A stretch of DNA of 64,000 nucleotides from positions 1 through 64,000 of the forward strand of contig CAWIQD010000013.1 in NCBI GenBank assembly GCA_963837945.1. Direction: 5' to 3'. Below are positions 8,800-15,884 of this stretch, one piece after another. This DNA comes from CAVUBL01 sp963837945 (lineage in GTDB: Bacteria > Acidobacteriota > Thermoanaerobaculia > Multivoradales > DATKCC01). The notes beneath the pieces are model-generated. The model did not search any database. It was not told the origin of the DNA and saw nothing but the letters and a program-made list of their open reading frames with translations. The translations under genes were made by a program, and so were the position numbers. Numbering within the stretch: the stretch's first letter is position 1; every line of letters starts with the position of its first letter.

Positions 8800-9369
8800 A
8801 TGACCACCCGACGATCCTTCGCCCCCCTCGCCCTGGCCCTGCTGCTGGCCGCCCCGGTCGCGGCCCGCGCCCAGACCCAGGACCTGTGGCTCCACGTCAA
8901 GGTCCACGACCCGAGCGACCAGAACGCCCAGGTCACCGTCAACCTCCCCATCGCCCTCGTCCAGAGCGTCCTGCCGATGCTCGATCAGACCGGCGAGATC
9001 CACGACGGGCGGGTCGAGATCCAGGGCAGCGACGTCTCCGCCGACGACCTCCGGCGGGTCCTCGCCTCCCTCGAGGCCTCTCCCGACGCGACCTTCGCCC
9101 AGGTCCAGACCGACACCGAGACGATCGTCTTCTTCAAGGAAGGCGACTACCTGCGGGTCGAGGGCACGGCGACCGCCGACGGCACCGAGATCCACGCCCA
9201 CTTCCCCATCGCGGTCCTCGACGCCCTGCTCTCGGGCCCCGGTGACCAGCTCGACGTCGGCGCCGCCATCCAGGCTCTCGCCGCCCACGGCGCCAGCGAC
9301 CTGGTGACCGTGCGCGACGGCGACAAGCAGGTCCGGGTCTGGATCGACGGCGCCCCCGAGGCGAAGTAG
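8800..9369 (+). CDS. Exported protein, first of a paralogous pair
   Basis: A 189-residue protein with an N-terminal signal peptide (LALALLLAAPVAARAQ). AAGGAG at 8786-8791 supports the ATG at 8800. The mature part has a VKVHDPSD-type opening, a PDATFAQVQTDTETIVFFKEG stretch and a C-terminal WIDG segment. The same pattern recurs in the next gene (PDATLVDVRSDSQTVRVVKRG), so the two are tandem paralogs. It is probably periplasmic or surface-exposed. No enzyme motif is visible and I do not recognise a named family. Confidence 0.8.
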   Translation: MTTRRSFAPLALALLLAAPVAARAQTQDLWLHVKVHDPSDQNAQVTVNLPIALVQSVLPMLDQTGEIHDGRVEIQGSDVSADDLRRVLASLEASPDATFAQVQTDTETIVFFKEGDYLRVEGTATADGTEIHAHFPIAVLDALLSGPGDQLDVGAAIQALAAHGASDLVTVRDGDKQVRVWIDGAPEAK

Positions 9370-9371
9370 CC

Positions 9372-9830
9372 ATGGCCGGCCTCGCCAGGCTCCTCATCGC
9401 CTTCTCGATCGCCGTCGCCATGGTCTTCCTCGGTGTCGGCGTGGCGCTGGCCGCCACCGTGGCCCGCTCGGGGATCGTGACGGTGCAGGTGCACGAGGCC
9501 GGCCCCCAGGGCACCCACCTGTTCGTGCCCGTGCCCGCGGCGGCCGTGGACCTCGGCCTGGGGATCGCGGCCCTCGCCATGCCGGCCGACGAGCGCGCCC
9601 GGCTCCAGGAGCAGGTCGCGCCCTACCGGCCGGCGCTCGCGGCGATCGTCCGGGAGCTCGAGAGGTGTCCCGACGCCACCCTGGTCGACGTCCGGAGCGA
9701 CTCCCAGACGGTGCGGGTGGTCAAGCGGGGGGCGAGCTTCGTCGTCGACGTGGACGGGCCGGACGGCCAGGTTCACGTCGCGGTGCCGGCCCGCACGGTC
9801 TCGAAGATCGCCGGCTTCCTCGACCGCTGA
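9372..9830 (+). CDS. Exported protein, second of a paralogous pair
   Basis: A 152-residue protein starting 2 bp after the previous stop. The N-terminal hydrophobic segment (LLIAFSIAVAMVFLGVGVAL) may be an uncleaved anchor or a signal peptide. The rest resembles the upstream gene: VTVQVHEAGPQG, then ERCPDATLVDVRSDSQTV, then an AVPARTVSKIAGFLD ending. Tight spacing and a strong terminator just downstream define a two-gene unit. Function is unknown. Confidence 0.8.
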   Translation: MAGLARLLIAFSIAVAMVFLGVGVALAATVARSGIVTVQVHEAGPQGTHLFVPVPAAAVDLGLGIAALAMPADERARLQEQVAPYRPALAAIVRELERCPDATLVDVRSDSQTVRVVKRGASFVVDVDGPDGQVHVAVPARTVSKIAGFLDR

Positions 9831-9865
9831 TCGCCGCTCGCGCAGTGCAGCGGCTCCGCAACCGA

Positions 9866-9903
9866 CGGCGCCCGGGCAGCCGCAGCCCGGGCGCCGTTTT
9901 TTT
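9866..9903 (+). terminator. Strong rho-independent terminator
   Basis: A perfect 12-bp stem (CGGCGCCCGGGC at 9866-9877 pairing with 9885-9896), a 7-base loop and seven T residues at 9897-9903. It ends the exported-protein pair and insulates imuA. Confidence 0.92.
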
Positions 9904-9908
9904 GCCCC

Positions 9909-9937
9909 TTGACTTACCGCCTCTCTACCGCTTAAGC
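9909..9937 (+). promoter_or_regulatory. imuA promoter with putative damage-response operator
   Basis: TTGACT (9909-9914) resembles a -35 box and TTAAGC (9932-9937) a weak -10, spaced 17 bp. Between them lies CCGCCTCTCTACCGCT (9917-9932), which recurs exactly in the dnaE2 promoter region at 15853-15868. That placement is typical of a repressor operator; the function is inferred. Confidence 0.6.
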
Positions 9938-9986
9938 TGGTCCTCCCGGCGGCGGAGCACTTCCGGCCCGGGAGGACGACACCACG

Positions 9987-10898
9987 ATGGACGCCCGACT
10001 TCAGACTTCGGAATGGCTCGAGGGGGAACCGGCCGGGCAGATCGCCACGCCTACCCCCCGTGACACCGCCCGGCCGGCCCCCGAGCCACCTTCCGAGCCC
10101 CATGATCTCAGACGCCGCCTCGGCTCGCGCCTGACCACCGCCCGGGAGCTCCTGCGCCGTCACGAGCAGGACGACCGCCCCGCTCCCGCCCTCCCCACCT
10201 CGCTGCCCGGGCTCGACCGCCTCCTCGCAGGCGGCCTCGCCCGGGGCGAGCTGGTCGAGCTGGTCGGCCGGCGTTCGAGCGGCCGCTTCTCGCTGGTGCT
10301 CGCGATCCTGGCGGCGGCCACCGGAGTCGGCGAGGCCGCGGCCCTGGTCGACCTCGGCGACGGCTTCGATCCGGCGGCCGCCGCGGCGGCCGGCGCCGAC
10401 CTCGAGCGCCTGCTCTGGCTGCGGCCCCACCGCGTCCGCGAGGCCCTGGCCGGAGCCGAGATGCTGGTAGGGGCGGGGTTCCCCCTGGTGATCGTCGACC
10501 TGGGGGCTCCCCCGCTCACCGGTGGCCGGGGCGCCCAGGGCGCCTGGCTGCGCCTCGCCCGGGCGGCCCGCGACCACCGTGCGGCGCTCCTGGTGGCCGC
10601 CCCCTACCGGGTGAGCGGGGCCGCCGCGGCGGCGGTGCTCGGGCTCCGGGGGCGTTGCCGGCACCGGCGGGACGCTCACCACGCCCCGCGCCTGCTCCTC
10701 GGTCTCGATACCCGGATCTCTCTCGAGAAGGCCCGGGGGCGGTCCCCGGGGGAGACCGTGGACCTCGACCTCCGCCTCTTCGAGTCGCTCGTCCACGACA
10801 CCACCACCGGGGGCCGCTCCGGCCGGCGTCCAGCGGCGCTCCCGCCCCCGCTCCACGCCGTCACGGCGGCGCCGCTCGCCGCCGCCGCGGGCCGGTGA
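9987..10898 (+). CDS. imuA: ImuA-like (RecA/SulA-type) mutasome protein
   Basis: A 303-residue RecA-fold protein of the ImuA type, identified mainly by fold pattern and context. The sequence opens with a 45-residue disordered leader, then LPGLDRLLAGGLARGELVEL, a typical RecA-like entry. The Walker A region is degenerate (GRRSSGRFS), and LVIVDLG is a Walker B-like strand. imuB follows 6 bp later. In known cassettes ImuA-type proteins help ImuB and DnaE2 carry out damage-induced translesion synthesis. Its promoter carries the motif shared with dnaE2. Confidence 0.82.
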   Translation: MDARLQTSEWLEGEPAGQIATPTPRDTARPAPEPPSEPHDLRRRLGSRLTTARELLRRHEQDDRPAPALPTSLPGLDRLLAGGLARGELVELVGRRSSGRFSLVLAILAAATGVGEAAALVDLGDGFDPAAAAAAGADLERLLWLRPHRVREALAGAEMLVGAGFPLVIVDLGAPPLTGGRGAQGAWLRLARAARDHRAALLVAAPYRVSGAAAAAVLGLRGRCRHRRDAHHAPRLLLGLDTRISLEKARGRSPGETVDLDLRLFESLVHDTTTGGRSGRRPAALPPPLHAVTAAPLAAAAGR

Positions 10899-10904
10899 CC
10901 GGGG

Positions 10905-12524
10905 GTGTCGCGCGCCCCGCAACGGATCGCCTGTCTCGAGGTGCCCCTCTTCCCCCTCGCCGCCCGTCTGCGCAGCGAGCCCGAGCTGGCGGAGGAGGCC
11001 CTGGCGGTGCTCGAGGGCCAGGGCGACCGGGCGCGGGTGACGGCGGCCACCCGCCTCGCCCGCCGCGCCGGCATCCGGCCGGGCATGACCCTGGTCCAGG
11101 CGCGCGCGCGCCTGCCCAAGCTGATCGCCCGGAGCCGCGATCCGGAGTGCGAACGGGCCGCCGGGGAGGCCTTGCTGGAAGTCGCCGAGAGCTTCTCTCC
11201 GCGGGTCGAGGAAGAAGACGCCGGGCGGGTCTACCTCGACGTCGACGGCGTCGAGCACCACTTCCCCGCCGACTCCCTCACCGCCTCCGAGGAGCGGACC
11301 GGCCAGGCGCTGGCCGCCGCCGCCGAGGCCGTCGGGTTGCCGGCCTGGGTGGGCGTCGCGGCCAGCAAGCTGGCGGCGCGGGTGGCGGCCGAGACCGGCG
11401 GGGCGCCCACCGTCGTGCCCGCGGGCGACGAGGCCCGCTTCCTCGCTCCCCTGCCGCTCACCCGCCTCGCTCCCGAGGTGCGGGTCGCCACCACCCTCGA
11501 GCGCTGGGGGATCCGCTCGATCGGCGAGCTGGCGCGGCTGCCGGAGGCGGAGGTGACGAGCCGCCTCGGCCCGGCCGGCCGCGAGCTGCACGCCGTCGCC
11601 CGCGGCATCGACCCCCGCCCCCTCACCCCCCGGCGGCCTCCCCCGGTCTTTTGCGAAGGGATGGAGCTCGAATGGCCGCTGGTCGCCCTCGAGCCCTTTC
11701 TGTTCGTCGCCCGCGCGGCCCTCGAGCGCCTCTGCCGGCGGGTGGAGGCGCGCGGGCTCGCCTGCGCGCGCCTCGAGCTCGGCCTGCGCCTCGAGCCCGA
11801 CGGCCACGACGAGCGGAGCGTCGAGCTGCCCGCCCCCACCACCGACTCCCGCGCCCTCCTCACCCTGGTCCGGCTCTCCTTGGAGGCCCGGCCACCGGGG
11901 GCCCCGGTCGCCGGCTTCTCGTTCTCCGCCCACCCGAACGAGCCACGCACCGCCCAGCTCTCGCTCCTGGGCCCCCAGGCGCTCTCGCCCGACCGCCTGG
12001 CCACCACCGTGGCCCGGCTCTTCGCCCTGCTGGGGCCCCGCCGCGTGGGCTCGCCGCGTCCCGCCGACGGGCACCGGCCCGAGCGCTTCGAGCTCGTACC
12101 CTACGAGCCACCGCCGCCGCCGCCCGTGCGCCGGGAGCCGCGGCGGGGCCTGGGGCTCCTCACCGTGCGCGTCCTGCGCCCGCCGCTGGCGCTCGAGGTG
12201 CTGAGCGCCGGAGGCGAGCCGCCGGACGAGGTGGCCGAGGGTCCGGCGGCCGGGGGCGGCGCGCCCGGAGACGACCGGGACACGGCCGGCCGGCGACTGC
12301 TCGAGGTGCGCACCTTGGGGGGATCGACGGAGGGGGAGGCCCGGCCCCGGATCGACGGCCGCGTCCGGGTGGCCGCCGGGCCGTGGCGCCTGGAGGAGGG
12401 CTGGTGGTCCGACCAGCCGGTGACCCGCGACTACTGGGACGTGGAGCTCTCCGACGGCGGGCTCTACCGGATCTACCGGGAGCGGGAGAGCGGAGAGTGG
12501 TGGGCCGACGGCGTGTACGACTAG
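10905..12524 (+). CDS. imuB: ImuB, catalytically dead Y-family polymerase homolog
   Basis: A 539-residue Y-family polymerase-like protein starting at GTG, 6 bp after imuA. ImuB proteins bridge the sliding clamp and DnaE2 rather than synthesise DNA. The sequence agrees: where Pol IV has the catalytic pair in SIDEAFLDVTG, this protein has DAGRVYLDVDG, so Asp-Glu is replaced by Gly-Arg, and the first metal-binding segment reads CLEVPLFP. Helix-hairpin features (GIRSIGELARLPEAEV) are retained. A long C-terminal region (about residues 380-539) rich in Pro and Arg probably mediates partner binding. Confidence 0.92.
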   Translation: MSRAPQRIACLEVPLFPLAARLRSEPELAEEALAVLEGQGDRARVTAATRLARRAGIRPGMTLVQARARLPKLIARSRDPECERAAGEALLEVAESFSPRVEEEDAGRVYLDVDGVEHHFPADSLTASEERTGQALAAAAEAVGLPAWVGVAASKLAARVAAETGGAPTVVPAGDEARFLAPLPLTRLAPEVRVATTLERWGIRSIGELARLPEAEVTSRLGPAGRELHAVARGIDPRPLTPRRPPPVFCEGMELEWPLVALEPFLFVARAALERLCRRVEARGLACARLELGLRLEPDGHDERSVELPAPTTDSRALLTLVRLSLEARPPGAPVAGFSFSAHPNEPRTAQLSLLGPQALSPDRLATTVARLFALLGPRRVGSPRPADGHRPERFELVPYEPPPPPPVRREPRRGLGLLTVRVLRPPLALEVLSAGGEPPDEVAEGPAAGGGAPGDDRDTAGRRLLEVRTLGGSTEGEARPRIDGRVRVAAGPWRLEEGWWSDQPVTRDYWDVELSDGGLYRIYRERESGEWWADGVYD

Positions 12525-12572
12525 ACATGTACAAAGGCTCACTTCGTGCGGAGCCTCGTCAGCGGCTCCGTC

Positions 12573-12606
12573 AAAAAAAAGACGCCACAGGTCGCCCCGC
12601 GGCGTC
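12573..12606 (-). terminator. Terminator of the outer-membrane barrel gene
   Basis: On the minus strand, AGACGCC and GGCGTCT pair (12580-12586 with 12601-12607) and are followed by eight T residues (the A-run at 12573-12580). It lies 31 bp downstream of the barrel gene stop. Confidence 0.82.
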
Positions 12607-12637
12607 TCACATCATCGCATTGTTCGACGACAGACCG

Positions 12638-13237
12638 TCAGAACTTCCAGATGATCCCCGCGTTCACACCGAAGCCCCCGACGTTCAGGTCGTGCTTGCG
12701 AAAGCCCGTGAAGTTGACGTCGTCGGCCTGGTCGAACTCGCTCGGCTCGTGCTGGATCGTGGCGTTGATGTTGCGGTAGATCGCCTCGGCGAAGAAGCCC
12801 GTGCCGCGGCCGGCCCGCGTCAGCTCCAGGCCGCCCACGGCGTAGGCACCCGCCTCGTCGTCGATCTGGCCGCGGTCCGCGGCGAGGAAGTAGTAGCTGG
12901 CGCCGCCGCCCAGGTACGGGTTGACCCCGGATTCCGGAGCGAAGTTGAACTTCACGCCGGCGTCGAAGGGGTAGGCGGTGATGTCGTTGCTGGTCTTGGG
13001 GTCGTTGTTGACGAACGAGCTGAGATTCTCGGTCAGATCGGGCAGGTACGTGCCGCGCAGCTCGATCTCCCAGTTGGGGCTGCCGACCGGGAAGCCGGCC
13101 TTGATGCCGCCGCCGACCGTGTCGGCCAGGTCGTTCGTGTCCAGGTAGGAGCCGAAGATGGAGAAGTCACCCGCCCACGCCGGCGCGGTTCCGACCACCA
13201 ACAGCCCCAGTGTGGCGAGGATGAGCGCTTTCTTCAT
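12638..13237 (-). CDS. Outer-membrane beta-barrel protein
   Basis: A 199-residue exported protein with a clear signal peptide (MKKALILATLGLLVVG, cleaved near AWA) and an AAGGAGG ribosome-binding site. The mature protein alternates polar and aromatic residues (GSYLDTNDLADTVGGGIKAG, YLGGGASYYFLA) and ends in a terminal aromatic (IIWKF), the signature recognised by the BAM complex. It is probably an 8-stranded barrel. Ligand and role are unknown. It lies between imuB and dnaE2 on the opposite strand, so it is not part of the mutasome. Confidence 0.82.
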   Translation of the reverse strand: MKKALILATLGLLVVGTAPAWAGDFSIFGSYLDTNDLADTVGGGIKAGFPVGSPNWEIELRGTYLPDLTENLSSFVNNDPKTSNDITAYPFDAGVKFNFAPESGVNPYLGGGASYYFLAADRGQIDDEAGAYAVGGLELTRAGRGTGFFAEAIYRNINATIQHEPSEFDQADDVNFTGFRKHDLNVGGFGVNAGIIWKF

Positions 13238-13516
13238 GAGAAGACCTCCTTGTCGTACCTCATTCACCTCATTCGAACCGGGCACCGCTGACCGTCCCGC
13301 CGGTGCCCTTCATCGAAAGTGCTCTCGTGAGCTGATCGACAGGACCGCCGCGATCGTTCCGCCACCGAGCCTGCCGTACGAAGTCGCATCGACCTCGTCT
13401 CGCTCGGAGAGATGCAAGGGGCTTGCCGGGATATAGCGAGAAAACTATGGGCCGGGAGGTGCGGCGTCGCGCGACCGAGGCCGTGGGCCCTGCCGGCCGC
13501 GGGAGCGCGCGAACCG

Positions 13517-14626
13517 TCAGCGCCGGACCACGCGGACCGGGACCGTGAGCTGCCCGATGGCGACGCCGTTCGAGCCCTGGAGGCTCAGCTCGAGCCGGTA
13601 GTCGCCGGGCACGAGGCCCTGGGGGGCGAACCCGAGGACGACCTGGTCCGGCCGGCCCTCGCCCCCCTGGTCCCGCCCCAGGAAGTCGAGCTTCCCGGCC
13701 TGGAGGACCTCTCCGGCCAGGCTCTCGACCCGGCTCTCGATCCGCAGCTCACCCTCCGGCAGGCGGTAGCCCATGAGCACCAGCCGGGCCTGCTCGCCCG
13801 CGGCGACCTCGCCGTGCACCGCCGGCAGGTAACTCTCGCCCGCCAGGACGAAGGGATAGGCCCGGGCAGCGCCCTCTCCGCCTGCCGGCTCGGCGACACG
13901 GGCCTGGCGCACGAGCAGCCAGTGCTCGTCGGCCGCCTGGATGAAGAGCGGCTCGAGCAGCGCGGACCCCTCGCCGGCCGCGGGCACGTCGACCGCCGAG
14001 CGCGCGAGGGTGACCCGGCCGGTCGCCAGGCTGCGCACCAGCACGCGGACGTCGTAGCTGCCGGCCGGCAGCTCGAGCTCACCGAAGAACTTCAAGCCCG
14101 ACGGCGCCGCGGCGAGCTTGGCGCGCTCGATCGCGAGGACCTGGGCCAGGGAGCCGGCCACCTCGCCCTCGGAATCGAACGCGTAGGCCCGGATCTCGAA
14201 GGCCAGCGGCGCGTCCGGCGGCTCGGCCCCGAGCACGTCACGGCCGATCTCGACCACCGCCGGCACCCGGGCGAGCCCGGTCGCCGGATCCACCCTCAGC
14301 GCTCCGGCGAAGGCGTCGGCCCCGAGCTCCTGGACCTCCTGACCCGAGAGCAGCAGCTCGGCGCTCTCCTGGCGCCGCTCCTCCGCGGTCAGCTCGGAGA
14401 AGGGCCGGGGCACGAAGTACCCCGTGCGGTGGACCACCCGGGCGCCCCGCGGCCCGCCCTGGAGCTCCACGCGCAGGCGCCGGAACGAGCCGTCCTCGGG
14501 CAGCTCCGGGGTCTGGAAGGTGAGCAGGTAGGTGACGCTCGTCTGCAGCAGGACGCGGGCCATCCCGGCCGAAGGTGCTTTTGGCCCTCGACGAACCGGG
14601 TCTGCGCCCCCGGGGCCTCGTCTCAT
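13517..14626 (-). pseudogene. VWFA-related protein, N-terminally truncated
   Basis: A 369-codon ORF whose beginning corresponds to the interior of Acidobacteria-type VWFA-related proteins: SVTYLLTFQTPE and ARVVHRTGYFVPR match the region after the von Willebrand A domain. The VWA domain itself and a signal peptide are missing, and the upstream lipoprotein gene ends only about 50 bp before this ORF. The remainder is beta-rich repeats (LPAGSYDVRVLV, LPEGELRIESRV, VPGDYRLELSL). A 5' deletion is the simplest explanation; a short functional product cannot be excluded. Confidence 0.6.
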
Positions 14627-14673
14627 GAATAGGCCAGTCTAGCGCGAGATCCCGCGGCGCAGGCGGCGCGGCG

Positions 14674-15789
14674 TCAGCGCACGATCGGCGGGCGGGTGAA
14701 GTCCTTGTCCAGGAGGTACAGGTACATCACCGCCATCGAGTCCTGGTCGGCGCCGCTGGTGTTGTCGTAGACACTCACCAGCTCGTACTGGTGGTCCCGG
14801 TAGAGCGGGATGCCCTCCGGGCTCGAGAGGTGGTCGACCCGGTCGATCCCGATCCGGCCGTCGGCGGGGTCGACGCCGGCCCGGAAGACACTCCGGCCGG
14901 TGGTCCGGTCGAGGAGCTCGAGGGACTTGGCGAAGGGGTGCAAATGCACCGCGATGTAGTGGATCGTGGTGTCGAAGGGGAGGTCGAGGAACTTCGTCAC
15001 CAGGGTGTGGTTGACCTCGACGCCGGGCTTGACCACCCAGTGGGCGGTGAACCGCTGGCCGAGCGAGTCGAGGTCGGCGTCGCCGTGGACGGCGCTCATC
15101 CCGATCGCACAGCCCGGGCCGTGGACCTGCTGGTCGACGGCGCTCTCCGCCATGCCGTAGACCTGCCCCGGACCGTCGAGCGCCTTGAGCCCCTCGACCG
15201 CCGACTGGAAGAGCGGTTTCATCGGGCGGTCCTTCGGCACGTCCCGGTCGCGGACGTACTCGACGGTCACCCTGTGGCGCACCACGAGCTCCGGGTCGTC
15301 CCGGTTCAGGTTGAGCACCTGGGTGGTCAGGTCGAGCGGCTGGGTCGAGAGGACCGGGATGCCGAAGCCGGGCGGGAACTCGATCTTCTGCTGCCCCTGG
15401 GAGAGGGTGAAGATGCGCCCGGAGATGCCGTGGCGCATCCGGAGCTCCTTCATGTAGGGGGCCGGCTTGACGTCGAGGTTGGCGTGGCACATGTACTCCT
15501 GGGAGACCTCCGAGCCGTCGGCCGGATCGACCACCTCGGTCTGGTAGCCGGTGATCCACAGCAGCTCGGGCTCGGCCGGGTCGGTCAGGTAGACCTGCTG
15601 CTGGCCGTACGGGCCTTCCATGGAGCGGTACTTCTTGTCGATGTAGTACTCGGGCGAGAGGACGGTCTTGCGGTGCACCGGCGGCGGGGCCACCCGGGAG
15701 GCCTCCCGGGCACCGGCACCCGAGGTCCCGAGGGTGGCGCAGGCGGCGAGGGCGAGGCAGGCGGCGGCGAGCGGGAGAGATCGGCGCAT
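14674..15789 (-). CDS. Lipoprotein, possible copper monooxygenase-like fold
   Basis: A 371-residue exported lipoprotein (lipobox LALAAC after MRRSLPLAAAC). I favour the ATG at 15789 because GGAG precedes it; ATGs at 15801 and 15804 are also in frame. The mature part holds YMCHANLDV and a later IHYIAVHLHPFAKSLEL stretch. Paired His-rich strands like these recall the two-domain ascorbate-dependent monooxygenase (PHM-like) fold, but this is a weak resemblance. It is divergent from dnaE2 across a 95-bp promoter region. Function unknown. Confidence 0.65.
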   Translation of the reverse strand: MRRSLPLAAACLALAACATLGTSGAGAREASRVAPPPVHRKTVLSPEYYIDKKYRSMEGPYGQQQVYLTDPAEPELLWITGYQTEVVDPADGSEVSQEYMCHANLDVKPAPYMKELRMRHGISGRIFTLSQGQQKIEFPPGFGIPVLSTQPLDLTTQVLNLNRDDPELVVRHRVTVEYVRDRDVPKDRPMKPLFQSAVEGLKALDGPGQVYGMAESAVDQQVHGPGCAIGMSAVHGDADLDSLGQRFTAHWVVKPGVEVNHTLVTKFLDLPFDTTIHYIAVHLHPFAKSLELLDRTTGRSVFRAGVDPADGRIGIDRVDHLSSPEGIPLYRDHQYELVSVYDNTSGADQDSMAVMYLYLLDKDFTRPPIVR

Positions 15790-15846
15790 CGGAAGCTCCA
15801 TCATAGCCGCAGCCGGCCGGGGGGGAGCCGGCGGGCGGTGCATTGC

Positions 15847-15873
15847 TTGATTCCGCCTCTCTACCGCTATATC
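15847..15873 (+). promoter_or_regulatory. dnaE2 promoter with putative damage-response operator
   Basis: TTGATT (15847-15852) and TATATC (15868-15873) look like -35 and -10 boxes with 15-bp spacing. Between them is CCGCCTCTCTACCGCT (15853-15868), identical to the imuA copy. The -10 ends 11 bases before the ATG, so the transcript would be leaderless or nearly so. Confidence 0.6.
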
Positions 15874-15884
15874 CTGGCAGCGCC

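Noticed and set aside
10655..13291. An 878-codon frame covering imuB
   Set aside because: An out-of-frame shadow rich in Arg, Gly and Pro; imuB in its own frame accounts for the region.
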